In this document: positions 53,401 through 61,290 of the stretch, piece by piece
How positions within the stretch are numbered: the first letter of the stretch is position 1
Layout: each line of letters opens with the position of its first letter
DNA from: an uncultured Candidatus Poseidoniales archaeon
Lineage (GTDB): Archaea; Thermoplasmatota; Poseidoniia; Poseidoniales; Poseidoniaceae
Reading direction: 5' to 3'
Assembly (NCBI GenBank): GCA_905181785.1
Contig: CAJIZC010000005.1
Location: 1-64,000 of the forward strand
Length of the DNA: 64,000 bases
Program-made: the position numbers and the translations under genes
The notes under the pieces: model-generated
Told to the model about the DNA's origin: nothing
Database searches by the model: none
The model's input: the letters and a program-made list of their open reading frames with translations, nothing else

Positions 53401-56011
53401 GCACTGCGGCCCGACCCGCTCCAAATGAGGATACCAAAACTGGTACTGAGGACCCGTTTGCTCGACCATCACCGACCCTTCCTGCCCCCCAACATGCAAC
53501 TGAACCGTTGCCAAGCAAAGCGCACGAGTGATCGCTACCGGCTGAGATTGATGAAACTGAGGGCCCAAGTGTCTTTGTCAAGACTGGTGAGGCTTGGTTT
53601 GCGATTTCCCCATTTCCGAGTTGCCCGTTGAGGCCGCCGCCCCAACATGATATTTCTCCAGAATCAAGAACGACGCACCCGTGGTATGAACCAATTGCGA
53701 GGGATGTGGCAAGCTTTCCATCACCAAAGGAAACTGTTGGCGTAGGCACGTACACTAGAGAAGAACTCCCCGTTCCGAGACGCCCAGACCCACCCTCACC
53801 CCAACAGACAACTTCGCCACTGTCAAGCAGAGCACAGATGTGGTGGTCGCCTGATGAAACTGAAACTGCAAGTTTCCCTGCACCAAATCCACTGGTTAAC
53901 CCTGGAGATGGACGCTTTGTACTTGTTCCATCCCCATTCTGGCCGTAGGCGCCTTCACCCCAGCATGAAACGTCGCCGACGTCGAGAAGAGCACAGGAAT
54001 GGTGGCTACCAACCGCAACAGAAATCGGGGTGGTGTTGGCAGGGAAAGGGTTGACTTGAACCGGGGCGTTCCTTTGGCTTTCCGTCCCGTCGCCTAATTT
54101 TCCGTAATTATTTTTGCCCCAACACATCACGTTTCCATCATCGATTAATGCACAAGCGTGATCGGAATAGAGGGACACTGAGAGGGCTTTTTTGCCCGCT
54201 CCAAAACTTGTGGTTGGCGTAGGGTCGGTTGAGGAAGTCGTGGCCCCGTTGCCAAGTTGGCCAGAAGTACCCTTGCCCCAGCACGACACTGTTCCATCAC
54301 TCAACACCGCACACGTCACCGAGGATCCTGTTGAAATCTGAACCGCCGTTCTGTTATTTCCAAAATCCCCTACGAGTGTAGGACTTGTCAAATCGACCTT
54401 CGTGTTGTTTGTAAGGTATTGCTCACCCCAACAAGAAACCGATCCATTATCCAGCAAGGCGCACGTATGCGTCCAGCCCGCATCAACAGCCTGTGCGGTT
54501 CTTCCTGCACCCAAAGAGAGGGTTGTCGCTGGTGTCAAGTGGTTTGTCTTGTCCCCGGTACCAAGTTGCCCGTTTGCGTTGTCACCCCAACACGTGATCG
54601 AGTCGTCATCAAGAATGGCGCAGGTGTGCTTGTATCCCGCTGAAAGCCCGCTTGCCTTGAAGTCAAAGCGAATCGGAGTTTCAAAGATATTAAACACGCC
54701 ATTTCCATTGAAATCCCGTTCCGAAACAGCGACTGATCTTAGCGCTGGCAGTATCGATAACGGGGTTGGCGAGGGTTGAGTTGAACCTGGAACACCAGGG
54801 GGGGCGTCGCCCCAACATGAAACTGAGAAATCATCGAGAATTGCGCATGAGTATGTGTTGCCCGAAGTGATTGAAAGAGCGGTTCTGTTCACGCCGAGGC
54901 TGGATGTCAAGGTGGGAACCAATTGCGTATTTTCCACGCCGTCATTGCCGCCTCTTCCGTTCGCGCTCACGCCCCAACATGAGACATTACCATCGTTCAG
55001 TACAGCGCAAGTGTGCTTGTGCTTTGCAGAGATCGCAACCGCTGTTCGCCCTTCTCCAAAGGGCTCAACGGCTTCTGGAGTGAGTTGGTTTGAAGTGGAG
55101 CCACTTCCCAAAAACCCGTCAAGGCCACTGCCCCAACAGACAACAGAGCCCTTGCTCAGCATTGCGCAAGTGTGTTCGTCGCCCGAGGCGAGCGCAACTG
55201 GTTTGAACGCAGAAGGAATTGCTGCGATTGGTGCGGGTGAGGAGGATGAAGCAACACCACCGTTGCCAAGTTGGCCCTTTGAGCCGTCGCCCCAGCATAG
55301 TGTGGAGCCGTTGTCAAGAATGGTACAGGTATGGTGGAGCCCGCTTGAAATGGATTTAGCACTTCGATTCTCACCCAGGGAGTCTGTAAGCTGCGGCGAA
55401 GCGGAAGAGGACGTCCCCCCGTTACCAAGTCGACCTTCGGAACCGGCACCCCAACAGGCGATGGCTCCATCGTCAAGGATTGCACAAGTGTGGGAATGGC
55501 CTGATGAAAGCGTGATTGCTTTTTGACCCGACGGGAAGGGGAGCACAGGTGAAGGAACACTGCTGGTGCTTTGCATTGCACCGTTGCCAAGTTGCCCGTC
55601 TTCGCCTTTCCCCCAACAGGAAACTGAGCCGTTATCGAGCAGAGCGCAGGTATGACGAGCCCCTGCACTGATTGCTGTTGCAGTGCGACCTGGTCCGAAA
55701 CTTGAGACATAGACCGGGATTGACTGATCGGATGTGTCGTTGTTTCCAAGTTGCCCATCCGATCCTTTACCCCAACAAGCCACCGATGCATTGTCAAGGA
55801 TCATGCACATGTGCTCAGCGCCGATTGCAATTGTGGCTTGAGTGAAAATCGATCCTTCTTGATAGCCCCCCGCATTCACTGATGCTGGAGGCGTGAGCAC
55901 AAATTGTTCTCTGTTATCTTCGAGAGGGGGTACCATTTCACCTAAACCTGCGGAGAAACTCAGCATCAACATCAACAACACGAGAAAGTAGGCTTTTCTC
56001 TGCACGCTCAT
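50495..56011 (-). CDS. Giant surface protein: about 21 RCC1-type repeats, calcium loop, 15 cysteine repeats, membrane anchor
   Basis: 1,838 residues. A signal peptide (FLVLLMLMLSFSAGLG) is followed by about 21 repeats of some 50 residues, each with SxGxxHTCALLDNGSVxCWG and GQLGNG, which matches the RCC1/BNR-type seven-bladed propeller; 21 fits three propellers. A DFNGNGVFNIFE loop separates repeats 7 and 8. DQDGDGVADPLDAYP, a thrombospondin-3-like calcium loop, ends the propellers. Then come 15 repeats of about 38 residues with GHFVNxTGQxxQTPCxxGTYNP and a second Cys, like GCC2/GCC3 ephrin-receptor-type modules, a membrane segment (IFLVSSALMIAMGMVLL) and a basic tail. GGAGAGAACCGAC precedes ATG 56011. 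Probable adhesin or matrix protein. Confidence 0.85.
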   Translation of the reverse strand: MSVQRKAYFLVLLMLMLSFSAGLGEMVPPLEDNREQFVLTPPASVNAGGYQEGSIFTQATIAIGAEHMCMILDNASVACWGKGSDGQLGNNDTSDQSIPVYVSSFGPGRTATAISAGARHTCALLDNGSVSCWGKGEDGQLGNGAMQSTSSVPSPVLPFPSGQKAITLSSGHSHTCAILDDGAIACWGAGSEGRLGNGGTSSSASPQLTDSLGENRSAKSISSGLHHTCTILDNGSTLCWGDGSKGQLGNGGVASSSSPAPIAAIPSAFKPVALASGDEHTCAMLSKGSVVCWGSGLDGFLGSGSTSNQLTPEAVEPFGEGRTAVAISAKHKHTCAVLNDGNVSCWGVSANGRGGNDGVENTQLVPTLTSSLGVNRTALSITSGNTYSCAILDDFSVSCWGDAPPGVPGSTQPSPTPLSILPALRSVAVSERDFNGNGVFNIFETPIRFDFKASGLSAGYKHTCAILDDDSITCWGDNANGQLGTGDKTNHLTPATTLSLGAGRTAQAVDAGWTHTCALLDNGSVSCWGEQYLTNNTKVDLTSPTLVGDFGNNRTAVQISTGSSVTCAVLSDGTVSCWGKGTSGQLGNGATTSSTDPTPTTSFGAGKKALSVSLYSDHACALIDDGNVMCWGKNNYGKLGDGTESQRNAPVQVNPFPANTTPISVAVGSHHSCALLDVGDVSCWGEGAYGQNGDGTSTKRPSPGLTSGFGAGKLAVSVSSGDHHICALLDSGEVVCWGEGGSGRLGTGSSSLVYVPTPTVSFGDGKLATSLAIGSYHGCVVLDSGEISCWGGGLNGQLGNGEIANQASPVLTKTLGPSVSSISAGSDHSCALLGNGSVACWGAGRVGDGRANGSSVPVLVSSFGAGRAAVQISSGNQGSCAILDNGSVSCWGYGDNLGNGFTSYVPSPTLTGDLGAGRTAVDLSLGGSHSCAVLDNGSVSCWGVNLFGQLGDATTGTGDPKPSLTGSFGAGRTAVSVTTGVDHSCALLDNGSVSCWGQNEYGQLGTGDRVTMSSPTLIAPFDSGRTAVDVSAGRSHTCALLDNGQVSCWGQGSLGHGSIGSSNVPLTITHSGGISNAVSISAGYEHSCAALSNGSAMCWGSNNYGALGIGDAAQVSNSNAVLVPSSLDSNRKVVDIVAGVDRTCVIYDNQSVACTGKGTAGQIGNNDSSNQVNFTYTIPLVVPRSLAIDNGDQDGDGVADPLDAYPEDIMRAAKCVAPTYGRYVCTTVGLGKYVPANDAIYPTDASIGHYVDKVGQIGERPCPVGTYNPTTSAEQFSACLGSDAGHFVDLIGQGEQTPCDVGTFQPGTRSQSCLPSDLGHFVNMTAQTSQIPCPIGTFQNETEQVDCRPAEWGHYANETGQVNQTACLEGSYNPDNGSIAPTDCRPADIGHFVNETGRYNQTACPIGTLQNQTGQPSCLNASRGHYVSLVGQSTEVPCSVGTYNPLRGANNSTWCLPATRGHFVDQPGQGDQTPCSRGTYNPLNASSDANACVDADIGHHVATFGQWNQTQCELGTYQNETGQTLCNEADSGHFVNQTGQTSQEKCLRGTYQSSTGQSFCFSASPGYFVPLEGQVNQTACGIGTYNPNASSINASDCIDASPGHFVNRTGQAGQVPCSIGTYNPASGSNASNACLNASSGFYVGMIGAVEQTPCSVGTFNPTEAGNSTEACGWSSRGHYVDLEGQSLEIACPVGTYNPLMGSDSSEACLEVEAGHYASEMGQTRQTPCRVGTYNPTNGSSSIFDCKLANAGYFVPIEGQTTQTRCPSGTSQPETGQSECLLGEDVQLQTDTAPVETFQLIFLVSSALMIAMGMVLLNRRKKRQGGKKTTDAMRRRYKY
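50690..52300 (-). repeat. Fifteen tandem cysteine-rich coding repeats
   Basis: DNA encoding 15 units of roughly 110 bases, each with two cysteines and the core CxxGTYNP followed by GHFV. The units vary in sequence, so they are old duplications under coding constraint rather than recent identical copies. Together they form the stalk-like part of the giant surface protein. Confidence 0.75.
52520..55800 (-). repeat. About 21 tandem RCC1-type coding repeats
   Basis: Units of about 150-165 bases recur, each containing on the plus strand a CCCCAACA(C/T)GA-like word (the Cys-Trp-Gly codons read in reverse). The last unit has CTG in place of CWG. The units are diverged but periodic over 3.3 kb. They are protein repeats, not a CRISPR array. 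Confidence 0.8.
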
Positions 56012-56048
56012 GTCGGTTCTCTCCGTCCAAATCAAACGCTTTGGTTCT

Positions 56049-57302
56049 TCAATTCCCATTTGAGTCAGCATCGCTTAACTTGTCCAAATCAGGGGCACTT
56101 GGCAATTCAAAGGAAGAGTCTGCACCCTCCCGCTGAAGGCGTTCGTTGAGTTCGTTAAGAAGTTCTGTGGATTCGGCAGAGGTATCTTGAGGGGTTGCCA
56201 GGGGCGATACATCGACGTCTTCGCCGCGCTCGAGTGCTGCAAGTTGGTCTTCAATCGCTTGCTTTCGACGACGACGTTCGGCCATGCTTGGAACCTCGAA
56301 GGTCGCCACAAGCATGATTGGATCTCCGTGGGACAAGGCGGCCTTGTATTCCATGACGTCGGGAACCCCATCATTGTCTTCATCGCTGAGAGAGTTGATG
56401 ATGACTTGGAACTTCGTTGGATCCTTAGCACGTCGCTTCTTGTGCTTTTTGTAATGGTGTACATACACTTGGTACTTGCCGGCCGGAGCAGTCCCCTCTG
56501 GCCAGTAAACGTTCTCAACAGGTTTCTTGCTTTCAGGGCGTACGTTAGCGTCGACGTCAAGTTCTCCACCGCATTTTGAAATTTTATTTCCGCCATGAAT
56601 GCGCTCTCCTGAAGGGCAGACGATATGCAAATCAAGGTCGTTAAAGTTGTTCCACATGAGTGATACTTGTACGTCTGATGAACGAGCACCTTCACGGTCG
56701 AGTCGAGCTTGTAGGTCCTTCATGGCTGCTTGAGCCGCTTGTTTCGATTGTACTGCCTCTGCGTCTCGAGCGGTCTGAATCTCATCGAGACGAGCGGCTT
56801 CGGCAGCGGCGAGTTCGGATTGGCGTTCTGCTTCCATTTGCTCAATTTGAGCCAATCGAGCCTCTGCCAGTCGACCTTCTTCCCGTTCACGGCGTCGACG
56901 TTCTGCTTCGTCTTCAGCGCGTTGTGCTTCGAGATCTGCTTCTGCTTGTGCTTCGGCGATTGCAGCCAAGCGTAGCCGTTCTGCTTCGCGTGCATTTTCT
57001 GCAACATCCTTAGCCGATCGCTCTGCTGCTTGCTTCTGAACATTCCGTTCTGCATCGAGTTGGGCCTGTCGGCCACGGGCGATATCTCGAGCGCGGCGGC
57101 GCTCTTCAACCACTGCCAATTTGGCGTTAATCTGAAGCTTAGCATTTCCAAAGCCGGGCTCTCCAGTGCCGTAGCGCAACCCTTCTGGATTCATGCCTTG
57201 ACGCATGGTGAGGTTTGCATCGCCGCGGGCCACAATATACCACAGGCCAACCCCGAATCCTCCTCCGAGAATCGCGAGCATACCGAGCGACTGTGCATCC
57301 AT
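56049..57302 (-). CDS. Membrane-anchored coiled-coil protein with YfaP/DUF2135-like domain
   Basis: 417 residues. The N-terminus has one membrane segment (LGMLAILGGGFGVGLWYIVA). Residues about 60-215 are a long Ala/Glu/Arg coiled coil. Then VQVSLMWNNFNDLDLHIVCP, HGGNKISKCGGELDVDANV and APAGKYQVYVHHYKKH match the YfaP-like (DUF2135) beta domain, often linked to von Willebrand-type surface proteins. DEDNDGVPDVME is a calcium-type loop. The C-terminus is acidic. It lies 37 bases upstream of the giant RCC1-repeat gene in the same direction, so they are probably co-expressed partners at the cell surface. Whether the coiled coil faces in or out is unclear. Confidence 0.65.
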   Translation of the reverse strand: MDAQSLGMLAILGGGFGVGLWYIVARGDANLTMRQGMNPEGLRYGTGEPGFGNAKLQINAKLAVVEERRRARDIARGRQAQLDAERNVQKQAAERSAKDVAENAREAERLRLAAIAEAQAEADLEAQRAEDEAERRRREREEGRLAEARLAQIEQMEAERQSELAAAEAARLDEIQTARDAEAVQSKQAAQAAMKDLQARLDREGARSSDVQVSLMWNNFNDLDLHIVCPSGERIHGGNKISKCGGELDVDANVRPESKKPVENVYWPEGTAPAGKYQVYVHHYKKHKKRRAKDPTKFQVIINSLSDEDNDGVPDVMEYKAALSHGDPIMLVATFEVPSMAERRRRKQAIEDQLAALERGEDVDVSPLATPQDTSAESTELLNELNERLQREGADSSFELPSAPDLDKLSDADSNGN

Positions 57303-57355
57303 TAGTCAAGCCTAACAAGACGACGCCTATTGTAGCATCGGTCAATTGGCGATGC

Positions 57356-59806
57356 TCAACTCGACAAATCTTTGACCTTCTCTATCAGATCCATTTTCCG
57401 CAATCGCCACACGCCAATAGGCGTCATAGCGACTGCAATCACAACAACGCCACCCATCAGCTGGTAAGCCACATCTGGGACAATGGTAACCGGGACAAAG
57501 AACTGCCAAGATGAGAACGACGCTGCCAATCCAACTGCGCCTCCATATGCAAACAAAACGCCAACTATACCGCCTATAATACCGATAAGCAGGCTCTCAA
57601 ACAGAAGCATCAAGCCAAGGCTGCGGGTTGATGCTCCAAGGACCCGCAACGTAGCCAATTCGAAATCACGTTCTGCTACATTCATGATCATGGTGTTGAA
57701 CATAACAACAATGGTGAACAGGAGGCCAAGGTACATCATGGTCTGGAAAATCTGGGTCTGCTGGTCCAGTAAACTGTTGATGCCATCAAGCAAGGTTTGC
57801 CGTTGAACTACACCTGTCGAGGCTTCACCAAGAGATGAGTCTACTTCCACCCCTTCAGGGAGTTCAAGGTACACCGAAGTAGCGTTTACTCCGAGAATTT
57901 CGCCCAAATCGCCACGTAAGAAATACATGGTACGGGCCAATTCTGCTGTCGATGTGCCAACGATTTCCACATCAATTGGTGCGCCATTGATGAGAACTGT
58001 TTGTTGTTCTCCAACATTCCATCCGAGGAAGCGCATGCTCCCTTCTTCCATTACAACCTGAGTGACTGCCATATTCCCAGAGGGACCCTTGCCATCCAAA
58101 AGGGACACTGCACGCATACCGCTCTCGAACGAATCAATGCCGACAAGAGTGAATATTCGCTCGATATCATCAGCATCAGCAACTGAGCCAAGAGGCATTT
58201 CAATGAGCATTTCATAATTGGCAGAATTGTTCTCTGCCCAATCAATAACGGGTTGTTCCCCATCTGCGGTAATGTAGACTTGCGCATCCCAAGTTTGGTC
58301 GTTCTCAAGACCGCCAACCATTGTCTCTTGCAATCCTGCTGACATCATTTGAATTGAACCAAACAGCATCAGAGAAATACCGACTGCGATAAATGTCATC
58401 GTAAGTCGGATCGGTTTGCGAACGCTTGAACGAATCGAAAGGCCGAGCGTTGTAGGCATCCATGAAGTGAGTTTTCGAAGGATGTTTGAGCCGACGCGCA
58501 TTTCATTTTGCCCACTCAGCACCTCAAGCGGGTCGAGTCGACTCGCTTTCCATGCAGGGAAGGCTCCGGAAAGGAACACGACAAACATGGTAGAGCCGAT
58601 GACGGTGAGATAGATTGATGACGGAATTGTACGCACTATGATTGGCATACCAACGAGGTCTTGATAGAAATCAAGCATTCCATTCATACCCCAGGGCCCT
58701 GCTAAGGCACCAAGCGAACAGCCGATTCCACCGATGACAAGAGGCGCAACAAGATAGCCGGTCATCAGCGCTGAGCGCTCGACTCCAAGCGTTCGTAAGA
58801 CGGCGATTTCCTTCGCTTGACTTTGTACTAAACGTTGTAAACTCAAGACAATCGTGATTGCTGCAATTGATGCGATCATTACGGTAAAGGGAACGGTTGT
58901 CCGCTTGGTCCCTTCCAAATCTTGTCGCATGACTTCGACCGGTTCATTCTGCCCTCGGTCTCGAACGCGTGCATCCAATTCGGTGTCAGAAAGTGAAGCA
59001 TCAACAATCCCTTTCAAAACATCAATTTCTTCCCCTTCATACTCAGGCGTATCGGGTAAATCATAGGACGGTGTTCCTTCAACATCCAAAACAATCGTGT
59101 TGCTTGTTCCAACAACATGGCCTGTCAGTCGAGCCATTCCAGTATCGGAAAGGTAGCCTACGACATATTGTCCAGATTCTGGTGGAAACAATGTCCCTTC
59201 AGGAGCCATAATGACGTGCAAAGGATGGTAGCCGGTTCCAACAACAGTGAACGTTGCACTCGCATTTCCAGCACTGATGTTCACCGTATCTCCAAGTTCG
59301 ATTTCAAGGGCCTCTGTGACATGGGCATCAATAACGATTTCATCTGCAGCAACCGCAGTTCGACCTGTTGAATACCCTTCAGGCATCCATACGCGGTCAG
59401 TGTTTGCATCGGCAGGAATACCGTGCCAGAACGAATTGATGATGTGCTCTCCAGTGTCGTTGGTGTGGAACATCGCACCTTGGGTCACGGTGCGTCCTTC
59501 ACATGATTCAAGGGGGAAGGAGGCTGTCGAACTTGATGCAAACCCGGACGCCAATGACTCACAGAAGGCATTGACTTGTTCAGAACTCCACGCAGCACTT
59601 CGGTTGTCAATCCAAAGGTCTGCCAGATTAGAACCGCTTTCTTCATCGGCTTGCATGGTGTCGTACATACCACCAAGGTTGTGCGCATAGCCTCCAAAAG
59701 TTATGCCAGCAAATACGCCAACAAACACCATCAAAACAACGGCCACAAGCCGAAGTTTTGTACGCCAAAGGCTTCTTGCCAAGCGCTTATTCAGTAGATT
59801 TGACAC
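57356..59806 (-). CDS. ABC transporter permease, MacB/LolC/FtsX type
   Basis: 816 residues. An N-terminal membrane segment (RLVAVVLMVFVGVFAGITFG), a large extracytoplasmic domain, a FtsX core (MIASIAAITIVLSLQRLVQSQAKEIAVLRTLGV, seen as IVLSLQRLVQSQAKEIAVLR), a second outside domain, and a second FtsX core (AERDFELATLRVLGASTRSL) near the end. This doubled layout fits lipoprotein or peptide exporters. GTG 59806 is preferred as the start because GGAGGT lies 6 bases before it; a GTG at 59824 overlaps the upstream stop. It forms an operon with the ATP-binding subunit and the TetR regulator upstream. Confidence 0.85.
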   Translation of the reverse strand: MSNLLNKRLARSLWRTKLRLVAVVLMVFVGVFAGITFGGYAHNLGGMYDTMQADEESGSNLADLWIDNRSAAWSSEQVNAFCESLASGFASSSTASFPLESCEGRTVTQGAMFHTNDTGEHIINSFWHGIPADANTDRVWMPEGYSTGRTAVAADEIVIDAHVTEALEIELGDTVNISAGNASATFTVVGTGYHPLHVIMAPEGTLFPPESGQYVVGYLSDTGMARLTGHVVGTSNTIVLDVEGTPSYDLPDTPEYEGEEIDVLKGIVDASLSDTELDARVRDRGQNEPVEVMRQDLEGTKRTTVPFTVMIASIAAITIVLSLQRLVQSQAKEIAVLRTLGVERSALMTGYLVAPLVIGGIGCSLGALAGPWGMNGMLDFYQDLVGMPIIVRTIPSSIYLTVIGSTMFVVFLSGAFPAWKASRLDPLEVLSGQNEMRVGSNILRKLTSWMPTTLGLSIRSSVRKPIRLTMTFIAVGISLMLFGSIQMMSAGLQETMVGGLENDQTWDAQVYITADGEQPVIDWAENNSANYEMLIEMPLGSVADADDIERIFTLVGIDSFESGMRAVSLLDGKGPSGNMAVTQVVMEEGSMRFLGWNVGEQQTVLINGAPIDVEIVGTSTAELARTMYFLRGDLGEILGVNATSVYLELPEGVEVDSSLGEASTGVVQRQTLLDGINSLLDQQTQIFQTMMYLGLLFTIVVMFNTMIMNVAERDFELATLRVLGASTRSLGLMLLFESLLIGIIGGIVGVLFAYGGAVGLAASFSSWQFFVPVTIVPDVAYQLMGGVVVIAVAMTPIGVWRLRKMDLIEKVKDLSS

Positions 59807-59820
59807 CCTAAGACCTCCAA

Positions 59821-60519
59821 TCACGCTTCTTCGTCTGAACTGTCAATCTTTTCATCCGAGATGATTTTACCACTATCAATTCGAATGACTCTGGTCGCAT
59901 ACTTGACTAAACCTTCATCGTGAGTGACGAAAACTGCGGTGATGTTCTCTTGCTTGCAAGCGTGAACCAAAGCCTCCATGACTTTGTTTGAAGTTTCGGT
60001 ATCGAGGTTTCCGGTCAATTCATCCCCAAGAAGAAGAGTTGGGCGTTTGGCGATGCTTCGAGCGATAGCAACGCGCTGTTGCTGGCCACCACTTATTTCA
60101 CCAGGAAAACGGTTCACTTCAGCTTCGAGTCCTACGAGTTTGAGTAATTCTTTGGCTCGCCCAGCATCTTTCTTCCCTGCCAATTCTTGGATGAGAAGGA
60201 TGTTTTCAAGAACCGAGAGATCTTGAAGGAGATTGAAAAATTGAAAGACATAGCCAATGTTTTCACGTCGGAATGAGGTCATTTTTTCTGAATGCTTGCG
60301 AGGCACTTCAGCGTCTTGGAAGATGTAACTTCCATCCGTCGGACTGTCGAGAGCTGACAAGCAATTGAGAAGAGTGGTTTTTCCTGAACCTGAAGGGCCC
60401 AACAGAATGACGCGCTCGCCTTCATGAATCACTAAGTCAATTCCATCAAGTGCTTTGACAACGCCTGCTGGTGTTTCGTAATGCCGTTCTAGGTTTTCCA
60501 TTTGCAATAATTTGTTCAT
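59821..60519 (-). CDS. ABC transporter ATP-binding protein, MacB/LolD type
   Basis: 232 residues. Walker A LLGPSGSGKTTLLNCL, Q-loop IGYVFQFFNLLQDLSVLEN, signature EISGGQQQRVAIARSIA, Walker B LLLGDELTGNLDTETS and the switch His in VFVTHDEGL are all present. DEPTGNLD is usual in this subfamily; here the Pro is Leu, which is not a catalytic change. ATG 60519 overlaps the TGA of the TetR gene (ATGA), with AGGTGG upstream. It powers the FtsX-type permease encoded next. Confidence 0.93.
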   Translation of the reverse strand: MNKLLQMENLERHYETPAGVVKALDGIDLVIHEGERVILLGPSGSGKTTLLNCLSALDSPTDGSYIFQDAEVPRKHSEKMTSFRRENIGYVFQFFNLLQDLSVLENILLIQELAGKKDAGRAKELLKLVGLEAEVNRFPGEISGGQQQRVAIARSIAKRPTLLLGDELTGNLDTETSNKVMEALVHACKQENITAVFVTHDEGLVKYATRVIRIDSGKIISDEKIDSSDEEA

Positions 60520-61151
60520 TTGTTCCACCTTCTTATTTCAAAGAGTTGCTTAAACATCTCAAAGAATTTGCCTGCCACTTGTTGTTCACCCAAGCGCTTT
60601 TCTTGCATTTCTTTCAACAGCCAGACCTCATATTCGGTGTTCATGCGAATGAGCACATGGAGAGGAACATCATCACGGATCGCCCCAATCTGCACCCCAT
60701 GTTCGAGAATGGCCATAAAATCACCATACTCGCTCAAGCCCTCACATTCAGCGTTCAATTTACGGAAAATGGGGTGATCGGTGCCCAGCGATACCAATTG
60801 ACGCATGAGGGACATGAGCAGCGGATGCTGAAGAACGTCATTCCACTGCTTTGATGAAATCGTCTTAATTGAGTCCCAATATGTTTGCTCGTCATCCCCC
60901 AACGGGAGTGAAGCGTTTGCGAAACCAAAACTTCCTGTTGCGTGTGCAAAAGCGTCCAGAAAACATGTGATGAACAAATCTTCCTTGTTTTCAAAATAAT
61001 AGTACATCGATCCTTTGGAAATTCCAATTTTTTGTATGATTTGGTTGTACGAGGCGCCGTCATAACCAAGCGCTGCAAATTCCTGCTTTGACACTTCAAG
61101 AATCCTCGCTTTGAGGGATTCTTCAATGGATTCATAGCGTGCGAGAGGCAT
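60516..61151 (-). CDS. TetR-family transcriptional regulator
   Basis: 211 residues. The DNA-binding domain is complete: ESLKARILEVSKQEFAALGY, DGASYNQIIQKIGISKGSMY, YYFENKEDLFITCFLDAF, matching the TetR signature in which YYHF-K-L is conserved. The rest is the helical ligand-binding domain. It begins an operon with the ABC exporter and probably represses it, being released by the exported compound, as in many multidrug or lipid exporters. ATG 61151 is chosen over in-frame starts further up, which lack similarity and lie inside the promoter. Confidence 0.85.
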   Translation of the reverse strand: MPLARYESIEESLKARILEVSKQEFAALGYDGASYNQIIQKIGISKGSMYYYFENKEDLFITCFLDAFAHATGSFGFANASLPLGDDEQTYWDSIKTISSKQWNDVLQHPLLMSLMRQLVSLGTDHPIFRKLNAECEGLSEYGDFMAILEHGVQIGAIRDDVPLHVLIRMNTEYEVWLLKEMQEKRLGEQQVAGKFFEMFKQLFEIRRWNK

Positions 61152-61182
61152 TCGACCAGTTGGTCGGACCATCCGGTCGAAT
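61150..61182. promoter_or_regulatory. Candidate TetR operator overlapping its own start
   Basis: ATTCGACC (61150-61157) and GGTCGAAT (61175-61182) are a perfect 8-base inverted repeat, with a second nested repeat CGACC AGTT GGTCG (61153-61166). They cover the region between the TATA-like element and the tetR start codon, where bound repressor would block transcription. Binding is inferred from position and symmetry. Confidence 0.5.
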
Positions 61183-61188
61183 ATAGTA
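61179..61188 (-). promoter_or_regulatory. Candidate TATA box of the tetR-ABC operon
   Basis: On the minus strand TACTATATTC is centred about 33 bases before ATG 61151, predicting a transcript start about 8 bases before the start codon. It overlaps the outer arm of the candidate operator. Confidence 0.45.
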
Positions 61189-61261
61189 TTGATGGTTGCT
61201 GGAAAGGGGATTGAACGCTGGAATGGGGCATTGAAGCACCACGCGTTGAAGAGGGCAAGCC

Positions 61262-61269
61262 CATATACC
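61262..61269 (+). promoter_or_regulatory. TATA box of a leaderless promoter (CATATACC)
   Basis: CATATACC lies 27 bases before ATG 61291, placing the transcript start at the start codon. The ten bases CATATACCAT are identical to those before the winged-helix regulator at 10615. Confidence 0.55.
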
Positions 61270-61290
61270 ATGCCTTCCTTCATTAAATTG

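Noticed and set aside
53628-55526. Long open frames antisense to the RCC1-type repeats
   Set aside because: They mirror the repeat period of the true gene and are Pro/Ser/Gln-rich without any domain.
52520-55800. Regularly spaced repeats as a CRISPR array
   Set aside because: Unit length is about 150-165 bases, the repeats are diverged and the frame is open throughout; they encode RCC1-type protein repeats.
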